This document shows, piece after piece, positions 6,518 to 13,043 of a stretch of 13,043 bases of DNA (its first letter is position 1; each line of letters opens with the position of its first letter). The stretch is from Sulfurovum sp. Lineage in GTDB: Bacteria; Campylobacterota; Campylobacteria; Campylobacterales; Sulfurovaceae. The notes beneath the pieces are model-generated. The model was not told the origin of the DNA. It saw nothing but the letters and a program-made list of their open reading frames with translations, and ran no database searches. Position numbers and translations under genes: made by a program. The stretch is taken from contig JALVGO010000211.1 in NCBI GenBank assembly GCA_027029065.1, forward strand, positions 14,250-27,292, written 5' to 3'.

Positions 6518-7087
6518 ATGGTATTAATGATAGACAACTATGACAGTTTCACCTACAATGTCGTACAGTACTGCAGAGAACTGGGAGCAGATTTGAAGGT
6601 GATCCGAAATGACGAGATGACCATTGAGGAGATCAAAGCATTGGATCCTGAGAAGATCATCCTCTCTCCGGGTCCCTCTACACCCGATGAAGCGGGTGTG
6701 ACACTCGATGTCATCAAAGCATTTTCAGATACAACACCGATCTTTGGCATCTGTCTTGGGCATCAGAGTATTGCACAGGCATTTGGCGCAGAGGTGATCC
6801 GGGCAAAACAGATGATGCACGGCAAGACCTCTCAGGTTGAAATCGATGCAGAGACCCCGATTTTCAAAGATCTTCCAAAGGAGTTCCGTGCAACACGCTA
6901 CCACTCTTTGACCGTGAACAAAGAGAACCTTCCGGAACATATCATTCCTACATCACACAGCAAAGATGATGAAGAGATCATGTCGCTTCAGATCAAAGAC
7001 AAGCCTGTCTACGGTGTACAGTTTCATCCCGAGTCCATTATGAGCGAATATGGACACGAGATGCTTGACAATTTTCTCAAACTCTAA
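6518..7087 (+). CDS. trpG: Glutamine amidotransferase subunit of anthranilate or aminodeoxychorismate synthase
   Basis: This 189-residue class I glutamine amidotransferase releases ammonia from glutamine for a chorismate-using partner. That partner is TrpE (anthranilate, tryptophan) or PabB (4-amino-4-deoxychorismate, folate). The protein opens with the typical IDNYDSFTYN (5-14). It has the SPGPSTPDEAG oxyanion region (50-60), nucleophile Cys79 in GICLGHQ, the HGK motif (101-103), and the catalytic His170 and Glu172 in HPES. Length is normal for an unfused subunit. No trpE or pabB lies nearby, so one subunit may serve both pathways, as known in several bacteria. The symbol trpG is therefore provisional and pabA is equally defensible. 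The start is set by GAGGAA at 6503-6508. Confidence 0.93.
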   Translation: MVLMIDNYDSFTYNVVQYCRELGADLKVIRNDEMTIEEIKALDPEKIILSPGPSTPDEAGVTLDVIKAFSDTTPIFGICLGHQSIAQAFGAEVIRAKQMMHGKTSQVEIDAETPIFKDLPKEFRATRYHSLTVNKENLPEHIIPTSHSKDDEEIMSLQIKDKPVYGVQFHPESIMSEYGHEMLDNFLKL

Positions 7088-7102
7088 ACAGAGGAGGCAG
7101 AG

Positions 7103-8185
7103 ATGAAAAAGAAGCATTTTCTCTGGCTTCTGATACTCTACATCTCTGCTTCGGTCTATCTGGCATACACAACCCCTGTCACACCTCATGAGGCGAGGAA
7201 CTTCTATCATGCCAACGATTTTGTCTCTCTGCTGATGCATTGGGGAAGAATGATCATTCCCAACGAGTTGGGAATGCGTCTCTTTTTTCTGATCTTCGCT
7301 TTTTTGAGTCTGCGTATTTTTTATGAGCTCAGTCAGCGTTATTTTGCAAAGCGCGAAGATGTCTATCTCTCTACAGCACTGTTCATGTTCCTGCCCGGTA
7401 TCATGACCGCAAGTGCACTGGCAAATGTCGGTATCATTGTTTTGGCACTGGTACTCTTTTTTGTTTTATTGTATGAACGCAGGCATTTTCCGGTACTGCC
7501 GCTTATTATGCTGGCACTCTTTTTTATCCATGAAGCATCGACCATCTTTTTTCTCGCACTGCTTTTTTACGGTATTGCACACAGGGACAAACAGCTTTCC
7601 GTCCTCTCAGCAGCGTTTATCATCGCATTTATATATCTGGCAAAAGGCATCGAGATAGGCGGACGTCCCTCCGGGCACTTTATAGAAATATTCGGGCTGT
7701 ATGCCACGGTATTTTCTCCGTTACTGTTTCTCTATTTCTTCTATGCCATGTACCGTATTCTGCTTCGGGAGAAAAAAACCCTGATGTGGTATATCTCATT
7801 TACGGCACTGGCAGTCTCCCTTCTGCTTTCGATCAGACAAAAGGTCTATATTACCGACTTTGCTCCCTACGTGATGATCTCCACGATCGCTATGGTCGAT
7901 GTGTTCAATCACAGCATGCGAGTACGCCTGCCGCAGTTTCAAAAACGCTACCGTTATGCTTTCTATGTGGTTATTTTCCCCCTTGTGCTCAGTGTTGCAG
8001 CCATCATCTTCAACAAGCCGCTCTATCTCTATTTGAAGCAGCACGGAAAACATTTTGCAAACCGGATCTACGATCCCTATTTTCTTGCGATGGAACTCAA
8101 AAAGAGAGGTGTCAAGTGTTACGATGCGAAAGGACGCGAAGCATTACAGCTTCGCTATTACGGCATATCTGCCTGCAACAGATAA
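7103..8185 (+). CDS. Polytopic membrane protein, possibly a GT-C-type glycosyltransferase; function unknown
   Basis: The 360-residue protein has roughly ten hydrophobic segments. A signal-anchor-like helix (about residues 6-22) is followed by a loop with PVTPHEARNFYHANDF (25-40), then segments near 57-75, 88-125, 129-160, 167-180, 192-215, 225-243, 253-270 and 285-310. The C-terminal tail (about 315-360) is polar. A single N-terminal helix followed by a loop carrying acidic residues recalls GT-C glycosyltransferases such as the ArnT/PMT group, but the diagnostic motif is not clear and the protein is shorter than most of them. I do not recognise it with confidence. It starts 15 bases after trpG with a very strong Shine-Dalgarno (GAGGAGG, 7091-7097), so the two are probably co-transcribed. 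No soluble domain is evident. Confidence 0.8.
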   Translation: MKKKHFLWLLILYISASVYLAYTTPVTPHEARNFYHANDFVSLLMHWGRMIIPNELGMRLFFLIFAFLSLRIFYELSQRYFAKREDVYLSTALFMFLPGIMTASALANVGIIVLALVLFFVLLYERRHFPVLPLIMLALFFIHEASTIFFLALLFYGIAHRDKQLSVLSAAFIIAFIYLAKGIEIGGRPSGHFIEIFGLYATVFSPLLFLYFFYAMYRILLREKKTLMWYISFTALAVSLLLSIRQKVYITDFAPYVMISTIAMVDVFNHSMRVRLPQFQKRYRYAFYVVIFPLVLSVAAIIFNKPLYLYLKQHGKHFANRIYDPYFLAMELKKRGVKCYDAKGREALQLRYYGISACNR

Positions 8186-8310
8186 AATGAACGGGAAAAC
8201 TGTTTCCAAAATACACAATATCTATAGAATTCTTATCGTTTTGATTAGACAAACGAAACTTAAATCAGCGGCATGATACACTTTAACGAACAAAATTAAA
8301 GGAGAACTCG
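8186..8310 (+). promoter_or_regulatory. Leader and probable promoter region of aclBA
   Basis: This 125-base gap must hold the control signals for aclBA unless the operon is read from upstream. The best -10 candidate is TGA-TACACT (8274-8282), an extended -10 with two departures from TATAAT. A dyad CGTTT (8237-8241) and AAACG (8251-8255) lies upstream of it and could be an operator. The ribosome-binding site AGGAG (8300-8304) is six bases before the aclB ATG. No strong terminator for the preceding gene is seen. Confidence 0.35.
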
Positions 8311-9654
8311 ATGGCTCAAAAGGCAATTAGAGAGTATGACGCCAAGTCGATCTTGGCAAGACATTGGGATGTATACTTTCCAAACTTCAACTACCCGTAT
8401 CAGACGATACTGGTTCAAACAGGTGACGAACTGAGAGAGGCTGCAAAAACCACCCATCCATGGTTGGCTGAGAAGCCTCTTGTTGCAAAGCCGGACATGC
8501 TGTTTGGTAAAAGAGGAAAGAACGGTCTGGTTCTTTTCAAAGTCAACAAGCCTGGTGATGTGACACTGGAAGATGCTGCAAAGTGGATCGATGAAAAAAG
8601 AGCCCAAAAGCAGAAGGTTTACTTCTCATTTGACGGAGACACTCCTGCAGGTGATCCTTCAGAAGACTACCTGACACACTTCATTGTCGAGCCGTTCACT
8701 CCGCATGATCAGAGTGAAGAGTACTACATCTCTGCAACTGTTGTCGGTGACGAAGATGTTCTTTATATGTCTGCCGAAGGTGGTATGGAAGTAGAAGAGG
8801 GATGGGACGAAAAAGTTACTGAAGTAGCGTTCCCTATCACTGCTACTGAAGAGGAGATCGAAGCGAAGATCAGAGAGAATATCCCTGCTGATGTCAAGCC
8901 TGAGGACAAAGAGGCGTTTGCTGAGTTTGCTATCGGGTTCTTTAAAGCATACAGAGAGCTTAACTTCGCATACCTTGAAATCAACCCATTCGTACTTCAG
9001 GGCAACAATGTAGAACTACTCGATATGGTTGCAAAGCTTGATGATACCGCTGGTTTTATGATGGTTGATCACTGGGGTGACATCGAGTATCCTACAGCAT
9101 TTGGTATGGAATCGAAATCTCCGGAAGTAGAAGCGATCGAAGAGGCAGATGCCAAAACAGGTGCATCACTGAAATTGACACTGCTCAAGCCGGAAGCACG
9201 TATCTGGACAATGGTTGCCGGTGGTGGTGCATCAGTTGTGTATGCAGACACCATTGCTGACTTTGCAGGTATTGATGACCTGGCAAACTATGGTGAGTAT
9301 TCCGGAGGACCGACTACCGGTGAAACCAAGTTCTATGCAGAGACGATTCTTGATCTGATGACCAGAGAAAAAGATGGCAAAGGACGTGACAAAATTCTTA
9401 TTATCGGTGGTGCGATCGCAAACTTTACCGATGTTGCAAAGACCTTTACCGGTATCATCCAGGCATTTGAAGAGTATGCTGAAAAGATGAAAGAGGTAGG
9501 TGTAAGAGTCTACGTCAGACGTGGTGGACCAAACTATGAAAAAGGTCTGAAAGATATCAAAGAGGCAGCCGACAGACTGGAGATTCCTATCGAGGTTTAC
9601 GGTCCTGAGACACACGTGACAGATATCGTTCGTATGGCACTAGAAGAGAAGTAG
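8311..9654 (+). CDS. aclB: ATP-citrate lyase, ATP-grasp/citrate-binding subunit (small subunit)
   Basis: With AclA this makes ATP-citrate lyase, which splits citrate with ATP and CoA into acetyl-CoA and oxaloacetate and lets the TCA cycle run in reverse for CO2 fixation. The 447-residue protein corresponds to the N-terminal half of animal ACLY. It has the ATP-grasp nucleotide segment LVAKPDMLFGKRGKNGLV (57-74) and EINPF (223-227). A citrate/phosphate-binding region carries MVAGGGASVVYAD (301-313), NYGEYSGGPT (326-335), GGAIANFTD (366-374) and VRRGGPNYEKGL (402-413). It is longer than I recall for the Chlorobium small subunit (about 400). The start has a strong AGGAG. aclA follows after 10 bases. 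Arginine is mostly AGA with some CGT, unlike the upstream genes, which suggests high expression. Confidence 0.96.
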   Translation: MAQKAIREYDAKSILARHWDVYFPNFNYPYQTILVQTGDELREAAKTTHPWLAEKPLVAKPDMLFGKRGKNGLVLFKVNKPGDVTLEDAAKWIDEKRAQKQKVYFSFDGDTPAGDPSEDYLTHFIVEPFTPHDQSEEYYISATVVGDEDVLYMSAEGGMEVEEGWDEKVTEVAFPITATEEEIEAKIRENIPADVKPEDKEAFAEFAIGFFKAYRELNFAYLEINPFVLQGNNVELLDMVAKLDDTAGFMMVDHWGDIEYPTAFGMESKSPEVEAIEEADAKTGASLKLTLLKPEARIWTMVAGGGASVVYADTIADFAGIDDLANYGEYSGGPTTGETKFYAETILDLMTREKDGKGRDKILIIGGAIANFTDVAKTFTGIIQAFEEYAEKMKEVGVRVYVRRGGPNYEKGLKDIKEAADRLEIPIEVYGPETHVTDIVRMALEEK

Positions 9655-9664
9655 GGAGAAAAGA

Positions 9665-11482
9665 ATGTCAAGACTATTTACTAAAGATACACAAGCAATT
9701 TTTTGGAACAACAATAAAACAGCGATCCAGAGAATGCTGGATTATGACTATGTAATCAAAAGAGAGAAACCTTCTGTTGCAGCAATCGTTGCGCCAACTT
9801 CGTCTAACAAATTTGAGAAGTTTTTCTGGGGTGCTGACGAGGTGATGATCCCTCTTTACAAAAGTACTGAAGAGGCAAAAGCAGCACAGCCGCAGGCAGA
9901 TGTACTGCTTAACTTTGCATCATTCAGAACAGCATATGATGTAACAATGGAAGCACTTAATATCGGTGGTTTCAAAACCATTATGATCACTGCGGAAGGT
10001 ATTCCTGAGAGACTTGCACGCGGTATGAACGCTTACGCAAGAGAGAAGGGTGTTACCGTGATCGGACCGGCAACTGTCGGTGCGATCTCTCCGGGTGCAT
10101 TCAAAATTGCCAACATCGGTGGTACGATCGACAACATCATCAACTCCAAGCTCCACAGAGCTGGATCTTGTGGTCTGGTAACACGTTCTGGAGGTCTCTT
10201 TAATGAGCTGTCAAACATCATTTCTATCAATGCTGACGGCATTGCAGAAGGTGTTGCTATCGGTGGTGACAGATTCGTTGGTTCTGTATTTATCGACAAC
10301 CTGCTCAGAATGGAAGAGAACCCGGATGTCAAATACATGGTTCTTCTTGGCGAAGTCGGTGGTACAGAAGAGTACAAAGTGATTGAAGCGGTTAAATCCG
10401 GTAAGATCAAAAAGCCTATCATCGCATGGTGTATCGGTACAATTGCGAAGTATTATGACTCTGGCGTACAGTTTGGTCACGCAGGTGCCTCTGCAAATGA
10501 TGACAGAGAGACGGCTGAAGCGAAAAACAGAGCGATGAAAGAGGCAGGTATCCATGTACCGGCTTCATTCAATGACCTTCCAGAAGTCATCAACGGTGTC
10601 TATAAAGAGCTTCATGCAGAGGGAATCATCAAAGATATTCCAGAGCCGGCGATCAATACGATTCCTGCATACAGAAGACCGAAGCAGTTTATCTGTACGA
10701 TCTCTGATGACAGAGGCGAAGAGGCAACTTACGCAGGTTTCCCTATCTCTTCTGTAGCGCTTCCAAGCACAGGCAAGGGTATCGGTGATGTTATCTCACT
10801 GCTCTGGTTCAAAAAACAGTATCCGAAATGGGCAACAGAGTTCATTGAAACAGTGATCAAAACGGTTGCAGACCACGGTCCTGCCGTTTCCGGTGCACAT
10901 AATGCAAAAGTTACTGCACGTGCAGGAAAGTCTGTTGTTGAATCACTCGTAACAGGGCTTCTGACAATTGGTCCAAGATTTGGTGGTGCTATCGATGGTG
11001 CGGCGAAGTACTTTAAGTATGCTGACGATAACGATCTTTCACCAAAAGAGTTCCTTGGCTATATGAAGAAAGAGGGTATACCGATTCCTGGTATCGGTCA
11101 CAGAATCAAGTCCCTGAAGAATCCTGACCTTCGTGTAAAAGGTCTCATGGACTTTGCAGCAGAGAACTTCCCTGCGACACCGCTGCTTGACTATGCAAGA
11201 ACAGTCGAAGCACTGACAACATCCAAAAAAGAGAACCTCATTCTCAATGTGGATGGTACTATCGGAATTCTGATGGTAGATATGTGGAGAGCACTTGGGT
11301 ACAGTGAACCTGAGATCGATGAGTTTATCGAGTCTGGTACACTCAATGCATTCTTTATCGTTGGTAGATCCATCGGATTCATTGGTCACGTACTTGATGA
11401 AAAAAGATTGGCAATGCCAATGTACCGCCACCCAATGGACGATATCCTTTACGATGTCAAGAAGGCAGAGCCTATCGCATAA
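9665..11482 (+). CDS. aclA: ATP-citrate lyase, CoA-ligase/citrate-synthase-like subunit (large subunit)
   Basis: This 605-residue subunit carries the phosphotransfer and cleavage chemistry. The N-terminal part is succinyl-CoA-synthetase-alpha-like. It has the phosphorylated histidine His272 in QFGHAGAS, preceded by the CoA-domain stretch ITAEGIPE and the TRSGGLFNE loop. The C-terminal part (about 340-605) is citrate-synthase-like and cleaves citryl-CoA, with His412 in SGAHNA, His479 in GIGHRIK and Asp530 in NVDG as the expected active-site residues. Length is close to the 608 residues known for Chlorobium AclA. The Shine-Dalgarno AGGGAG (9653-9658) overlaps the aclB stop and the genes are 10 bases apart, so subunits are made from one message. 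The stop codon lies in the loop of a hairpin. Confidence 0.96.
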   Translation: MSRLFTKDTQAIFWNNNKTAIQRMLDYDYVIKREKPSVAAIVAPTSSNKFEKFFWGADEVMIPLYKSTEEAKAAQPQADVLLNFASFRTAYDVTMEALNIGGFKTIMITAEGIPERLARGMNAYAREKGVTVIGPATVGAISPGAFKIANIGGTIDNIINSKLHRAGSCGLVTRSGGLFNELSNIISINADGIAEGVAIGGDRFVGSVFIDNLLRMEENPDVKYMVLLGEVGGTEEYKVIEAVKSGKIKKPIIAWCIGTIAKYYDSGVQFGHAGASANDDRETAEAKNRAMKEAGIHVPASFNDLPEVINGVYKELHAEGIIKDIPEPAINTIPAYRRPKQFICTISDDRGEEATYAGFPISSVALPSTGKGIGDVISLLWFKKQYPKWATEFIETVIKTVADHGPAVSGAHNAKVTARAGKSVVESLVTGLLTIGPRFGGAIDGAAKYFKYADDNDLSPKEFLGYMKKEGIPIPGIGHRIKSLKNPDLRVKGLMDFAAENFPATPLLDYARTVEALTTSKKENLILNVDGTIGILMVDMWRALGYSEPEIDEFIESGTLNAFFIVGRSIGFIGHVLDEKRLAMPMYRHPMDDILYDVKKAEPIA

Positions 11483-11491
11483 GTGCGATAG
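11472..11491 (+). terminator. Hairpin enclosing the aclA stop codon
   Basis: CTATCGCA (11472-11479) and TGCGATAG (11484-11491) form a perfect 8-bp stem around a TAAG loop that contains the TAA stop. There is no uridine run after it, so it may protect the 3' end or help termination together with the next hairpin. Confidence 0.4.
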
Positions 11492-11502
11492 CTTCTGTCA
11501 TA

Positions 11503-11523
11503 TGCATGCATTTTACGCATGCA
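11503..11523. terminator. Second hairpin between convergent aclA and phoA
   Basis: TGCATGC (11503-11509) and GCATGCA (11517-11523) form a perfect 7-bp stem with a 7-base loop. It lies 20 bases after the aclA stop and 15 before the end of the convergent phosphatase gene. It is a likely bidirectional transcription end, although no T-tract follows on either strand. Confidence 0.45.
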
Positions 11524-11537
11524 GCACCACTATCTTC

Positions 11538-12869
11538 TTATTTGCCCTCTATTACTTCAAATAATTTTTTTGAAATATCTGTATTATCCATAAAGCCTCT
11601 AAATTTTTTGCTCTTTTTGCCATAAGCAAACGTTTGGACATCTACAGCAGTATGACCATGTGTACTCCAGCCTGTATGGGAGCGCTTGTTGATAATCTCA
11701 TTGACAATTTCCCTGATTTTCTTCTTTTTGGTTCGCTTGGCATTTTCGATCTCCCGATATTCTGCATTCTTGAGTGTTATACCGGTATATTTTTGAAATG
11801 TTTGGTTGATATCTGCGCTCTCTCGCAGCGCTTTGGCAATAGCATACGATGAGCCTTTAACCTGCTTAATAATATTTTTGTACCAGGTATATGTTTTGGC
11901 CCGCTCTTCGGTACTGAGGGCTTTGTTTTTCTTGTCGACCATGTCACCTACCGCAAGGCCGCCTGTTGAGTGGTCAGCAGTCACGACAAGCAGTGTGTCA
12001 GGGTGTGTATCAACATACACTTTGGCGACCTCTACCGCTTTGGCAAAATCATCCATCTCATGCATTGCACACGCAATATCATTAAGATGCCCACACCAGT
12101 CAATTTGAGATCCTTCAACCATAAAGAAAAAAGGTTTCTTTCCAAGCAGTTGCAAGGATCGTTTTGTCATGGTTGTGATGCGGTAGCGGTTTTCTTGCTT
12201 TTCATCTATAGAAAAGGGAGGGTAGTCCCCATAAACCGTAAACGCCATGGCGGGGAGTTTTGTAATTTTCTCTATATCGTACCCGTTTCTGTAAAGGGTG
12301 ATGCCTAACGTTTCGGCAGTTTTGTTAAAATCTGTAAATGCCTGTTCAAAATATTTTTCTCCGCCGCCAATGAGTAGATCAAATTTCAGTTTTCCCTTAT
12401 TGGTAAGTTTGAAATACTCTTTTGCAATCTCTGCTTCATTGTCTCTTTGGTGTCCATGTTTTGCTAAAAAAGCAGCAGGTGTAGCGTGGGTCATACTACA
12501 CACAACGGCAAAACCTGTCTGATATCCATGCTTTTTTGCACTCTCAAAGAGCGTCATAATATGACCGTCAATATCACTTTTGAATCCGATCAAACCATTA
12601 TCGTTTTTATGTGAACATGCCAATGCTGTGGCTGCCGCTGCCGAATCGGTAATTTCCGAATTGCTGGAATAGGTTGAATTCATCCCTACAAGCATGGAGT
12701 CAAATACAGTTTTGTTGAAACGGTGTGAAGTACTGTTTCTGTCTTGATAGTACCTGTATGCAGTTGTATAAGCCGGTCCCATACCATCGCCGATCATCAA
12801 TATTACGGATGTTGGTGATGAAGCATGTAAAAAAGATACAGTTAATAGTGAGAGTGTTAGATTTTTCAT
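11538..12869 (-). CDS. phoA: Secreted alkaline phosphatase, PhoA family
   Basis: This 443-residue phosphomonoesterase should release phosphate from organic esters in the periplasm. It begins with a Sec-type signal peptide (Lys2, hydrophobic 4-14, likely cleavage after Ala16 in LHA-SS). The metal-site Asp28 is in IGDGMG, and the nucleophile Ser76 is in TDSAA. THATPAAF (127-134) has His at the position of E. coli Asp153. VEGSQIDWCGH and TADHSTGG supply further zinc and magnesium ligands, and STHGHTAVDVQ supplies the last zinc histidine. All key residues look present. A basic run (KRTKKKK) just before the last motif is unusual. There is no clear Shine-Dalgarno, and a -10-like TATACT at 12876-12881 (minus) would place the transcript start at the ATG. 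It converges on aclA and is divergent from whatever lies right of the window. Confidence 0.93.
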   Translation of the reverse strand: MKNLTLSLLTVSFLHASSPTSVILMIGDGMGPAYTTAYRYYQDRNSTSHRFNKTVFDSMLVGMNSTYSSNSEITDSAAAATALACSHKNDNGLIGFKSDIDGHIMTLFESAKKHGYQTGFAVVCSMTHATPAAFLAKHGHQRDNEAEIAKEYFKLTNKGKLKFDLLIGGGEKYFEQAFTDFNKTAETLGITLYRNGYDIEKITKLPAMAFTVYGDYPPFSIDEKQENRYRITTMTKRSLQLLGKKPFFFMVEGSQIDWCGHLNDIACAMHEMDDFAKAVEVAKVYVDTHPDTLLVVTADHSTGGLAVGDMVDKKNKALSTEERAKTYTWYKNIIKQVKGSSYAIAKALRESADINQTFQKYTGITLKNAEYREIENAKRTKKKKIREIVNEIINKRSHTGWSTHGHTAVDVQTFAYGKKSKKFRGFMDNTDISKKLFEVIEGK

Positions 12870-12893
12870 AAGCGGAGTATACTGAAAAGTTAC

Positions 12894-12967
12894 AAAAAAC
12901 CGAAAGAAAAAAGTTCAAATCCCCATATATAATGTAAGTGAAGCAAAAAACCGAAAAAAATTCAAAT
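12894..12967 (+). repeat. Two A-tract direct repeats in the divergent control region
   Basis: AAAAAACCGAAA followed by an A-tract and TTCAAAT occurs at 12894-12920 and again, four bases shorter, at 12945-12967. The copies are 51 bases apart, about five helical turns. A TATAAT (12928-12933) lies between them without a clear -35. The repeats could be curved DNA, UP-element-like sequence or a regulator site. Confidence 0.5.
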
Positions 12968-12983
12968 TTTTTTGGAAAAACCC

Positions 12984-13012
12984 TTGACAAGGGTGACGTT
13001 CGGTGCTATAAT
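12984..13012 (+). promoter_or_regulatory. Consensus vegetative promoter reading out of the window
   Basis: TTGACA (12984-12989), a 17-base spacer and TATAAT (13007-13012), with TGC directly before the -10, give a full consensus plus an extended -10. A-tracts lie upstream like an UP element. A GC-rich discriminator (CGCGTCC after the -10) and a predicted start near 13019 fit stringently controlled stable-RNA promoters, but the gene itself is outside the window. The palindrome CCCTT-GAC-AAGGG (12981-12993) covers the -35. Confidence 0.75.
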
Positions 13013-13043
13013 ACGCGTCCACAAACACAGAGACCTTAACCGA

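Noticed and set aside
8194..8207. GGAAA/TTTCC stem-loop after the membrane protein gene as a terminator
   Set aside because: The stem is only 5 bp and A/T-rich, with no U-tract, so it is too weak to call.
8237..8255. CGTTT/AAACG dyad upstream of aclB as a defined operator
   Set aside because: Five-base half-sites occur often by chance, and no regulator can be named. It is mentioned only within the leader entry.
12700..12990. 96-codon minus-strand frame covering the phoA upstream region
   Set aside because: It overlaps the phoA signal-peptide region in another frame and is driven by low-complexity A/T sequence.
1..13043. tRNA, rRNA, CRISPR arrays or riboswitches
   Set aside because: The intergenic stretches are short and none shows a cloverleaf, regularly spaced repeats or a recognisable riboswitch core. 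The glmS ribozyme is excluded because glmS abuts glnD.

Overview
The window looks like chromosomal DNA from a chemolithoautotrophic member of the Campylobacterota (Epsilonproteobacteria), probably Sulfurovum-like. This is inferred from three things: a split two-gene ATP-citrate lyase (aclB then aclA), the key enzyme of the reductive TCA cycle; an MqnE-type aminofutalosine synthase of the futalosine menaquinone route; and moderate-GC DNA whose promoters repeatedly show a TGn-TATAAT extended -10. No database search was possible, so the genus is a guess.

Layout, left to right. (1) 3-308 (+) is the 3' end of a choline-kinase-like phosphotransferase. (2) 336-848 (+) is a compact type II toxin-antitoxin pair: an Unstab_antitox-type antitoxin and a ParE-type toxin, with their own extended -10 promoter overlapping the stop codon of the kinase. 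(3) 880-5163 (-) is a two-gene unit, glnD (PII uridylyltransferase) then glmS (glucosamine-6-phosphate synthase). The glnD stop and the glmS start are directly adjacent. (4) 5176-5363 holds a 188-bp foldback element with 31-bp near-perfect terminal inverted repeats and nested internal stems. It resembles a MITE and sits in the divergent control region between glnD and mqnE. (5) 5398-8185 (+) carries mqnE, trpG/pabA and an unidentified polytopic membrane protein. (6) 8311-11482 (+) is aclBA, with codon use typical of a highly expressed gene. (7) 11538-12869 (-) is a PhoA-family alkaline phosphatase that converges on aclA. (8) 12870-13043 is an A-tract-rich divergent control region ending in a textbook promoter (TTGACA, 17 bp, TGn-TATAAT). 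This promoter reads out of the window, and its GC-rich discriminator suggests a stable-RNA or other growth-rate-controlled transcript.

Functionally, most of the window is core metabolism: carbon fixation (aclBA), respiratory quinone synthesis (mqnE), glutamine amidotransfer for chorismate products (trpG), nitrogen sensing (glnD), amino-sugar synthesis (glmS) and phosphate scavenging (phoA). The accessory-looking parts are the toxin-antitoxin pair and the foldback element. The element is the strongest candidate for something undescribed, because one of its ends lies two bases from the glnD ribosome-binding site and the other lies just upstream of the mqnE promoter. No intergenic stretch exceeds 300 bases, and no tRNA, rRNA, CRISPR array or full-length insertion sequence was recognised.
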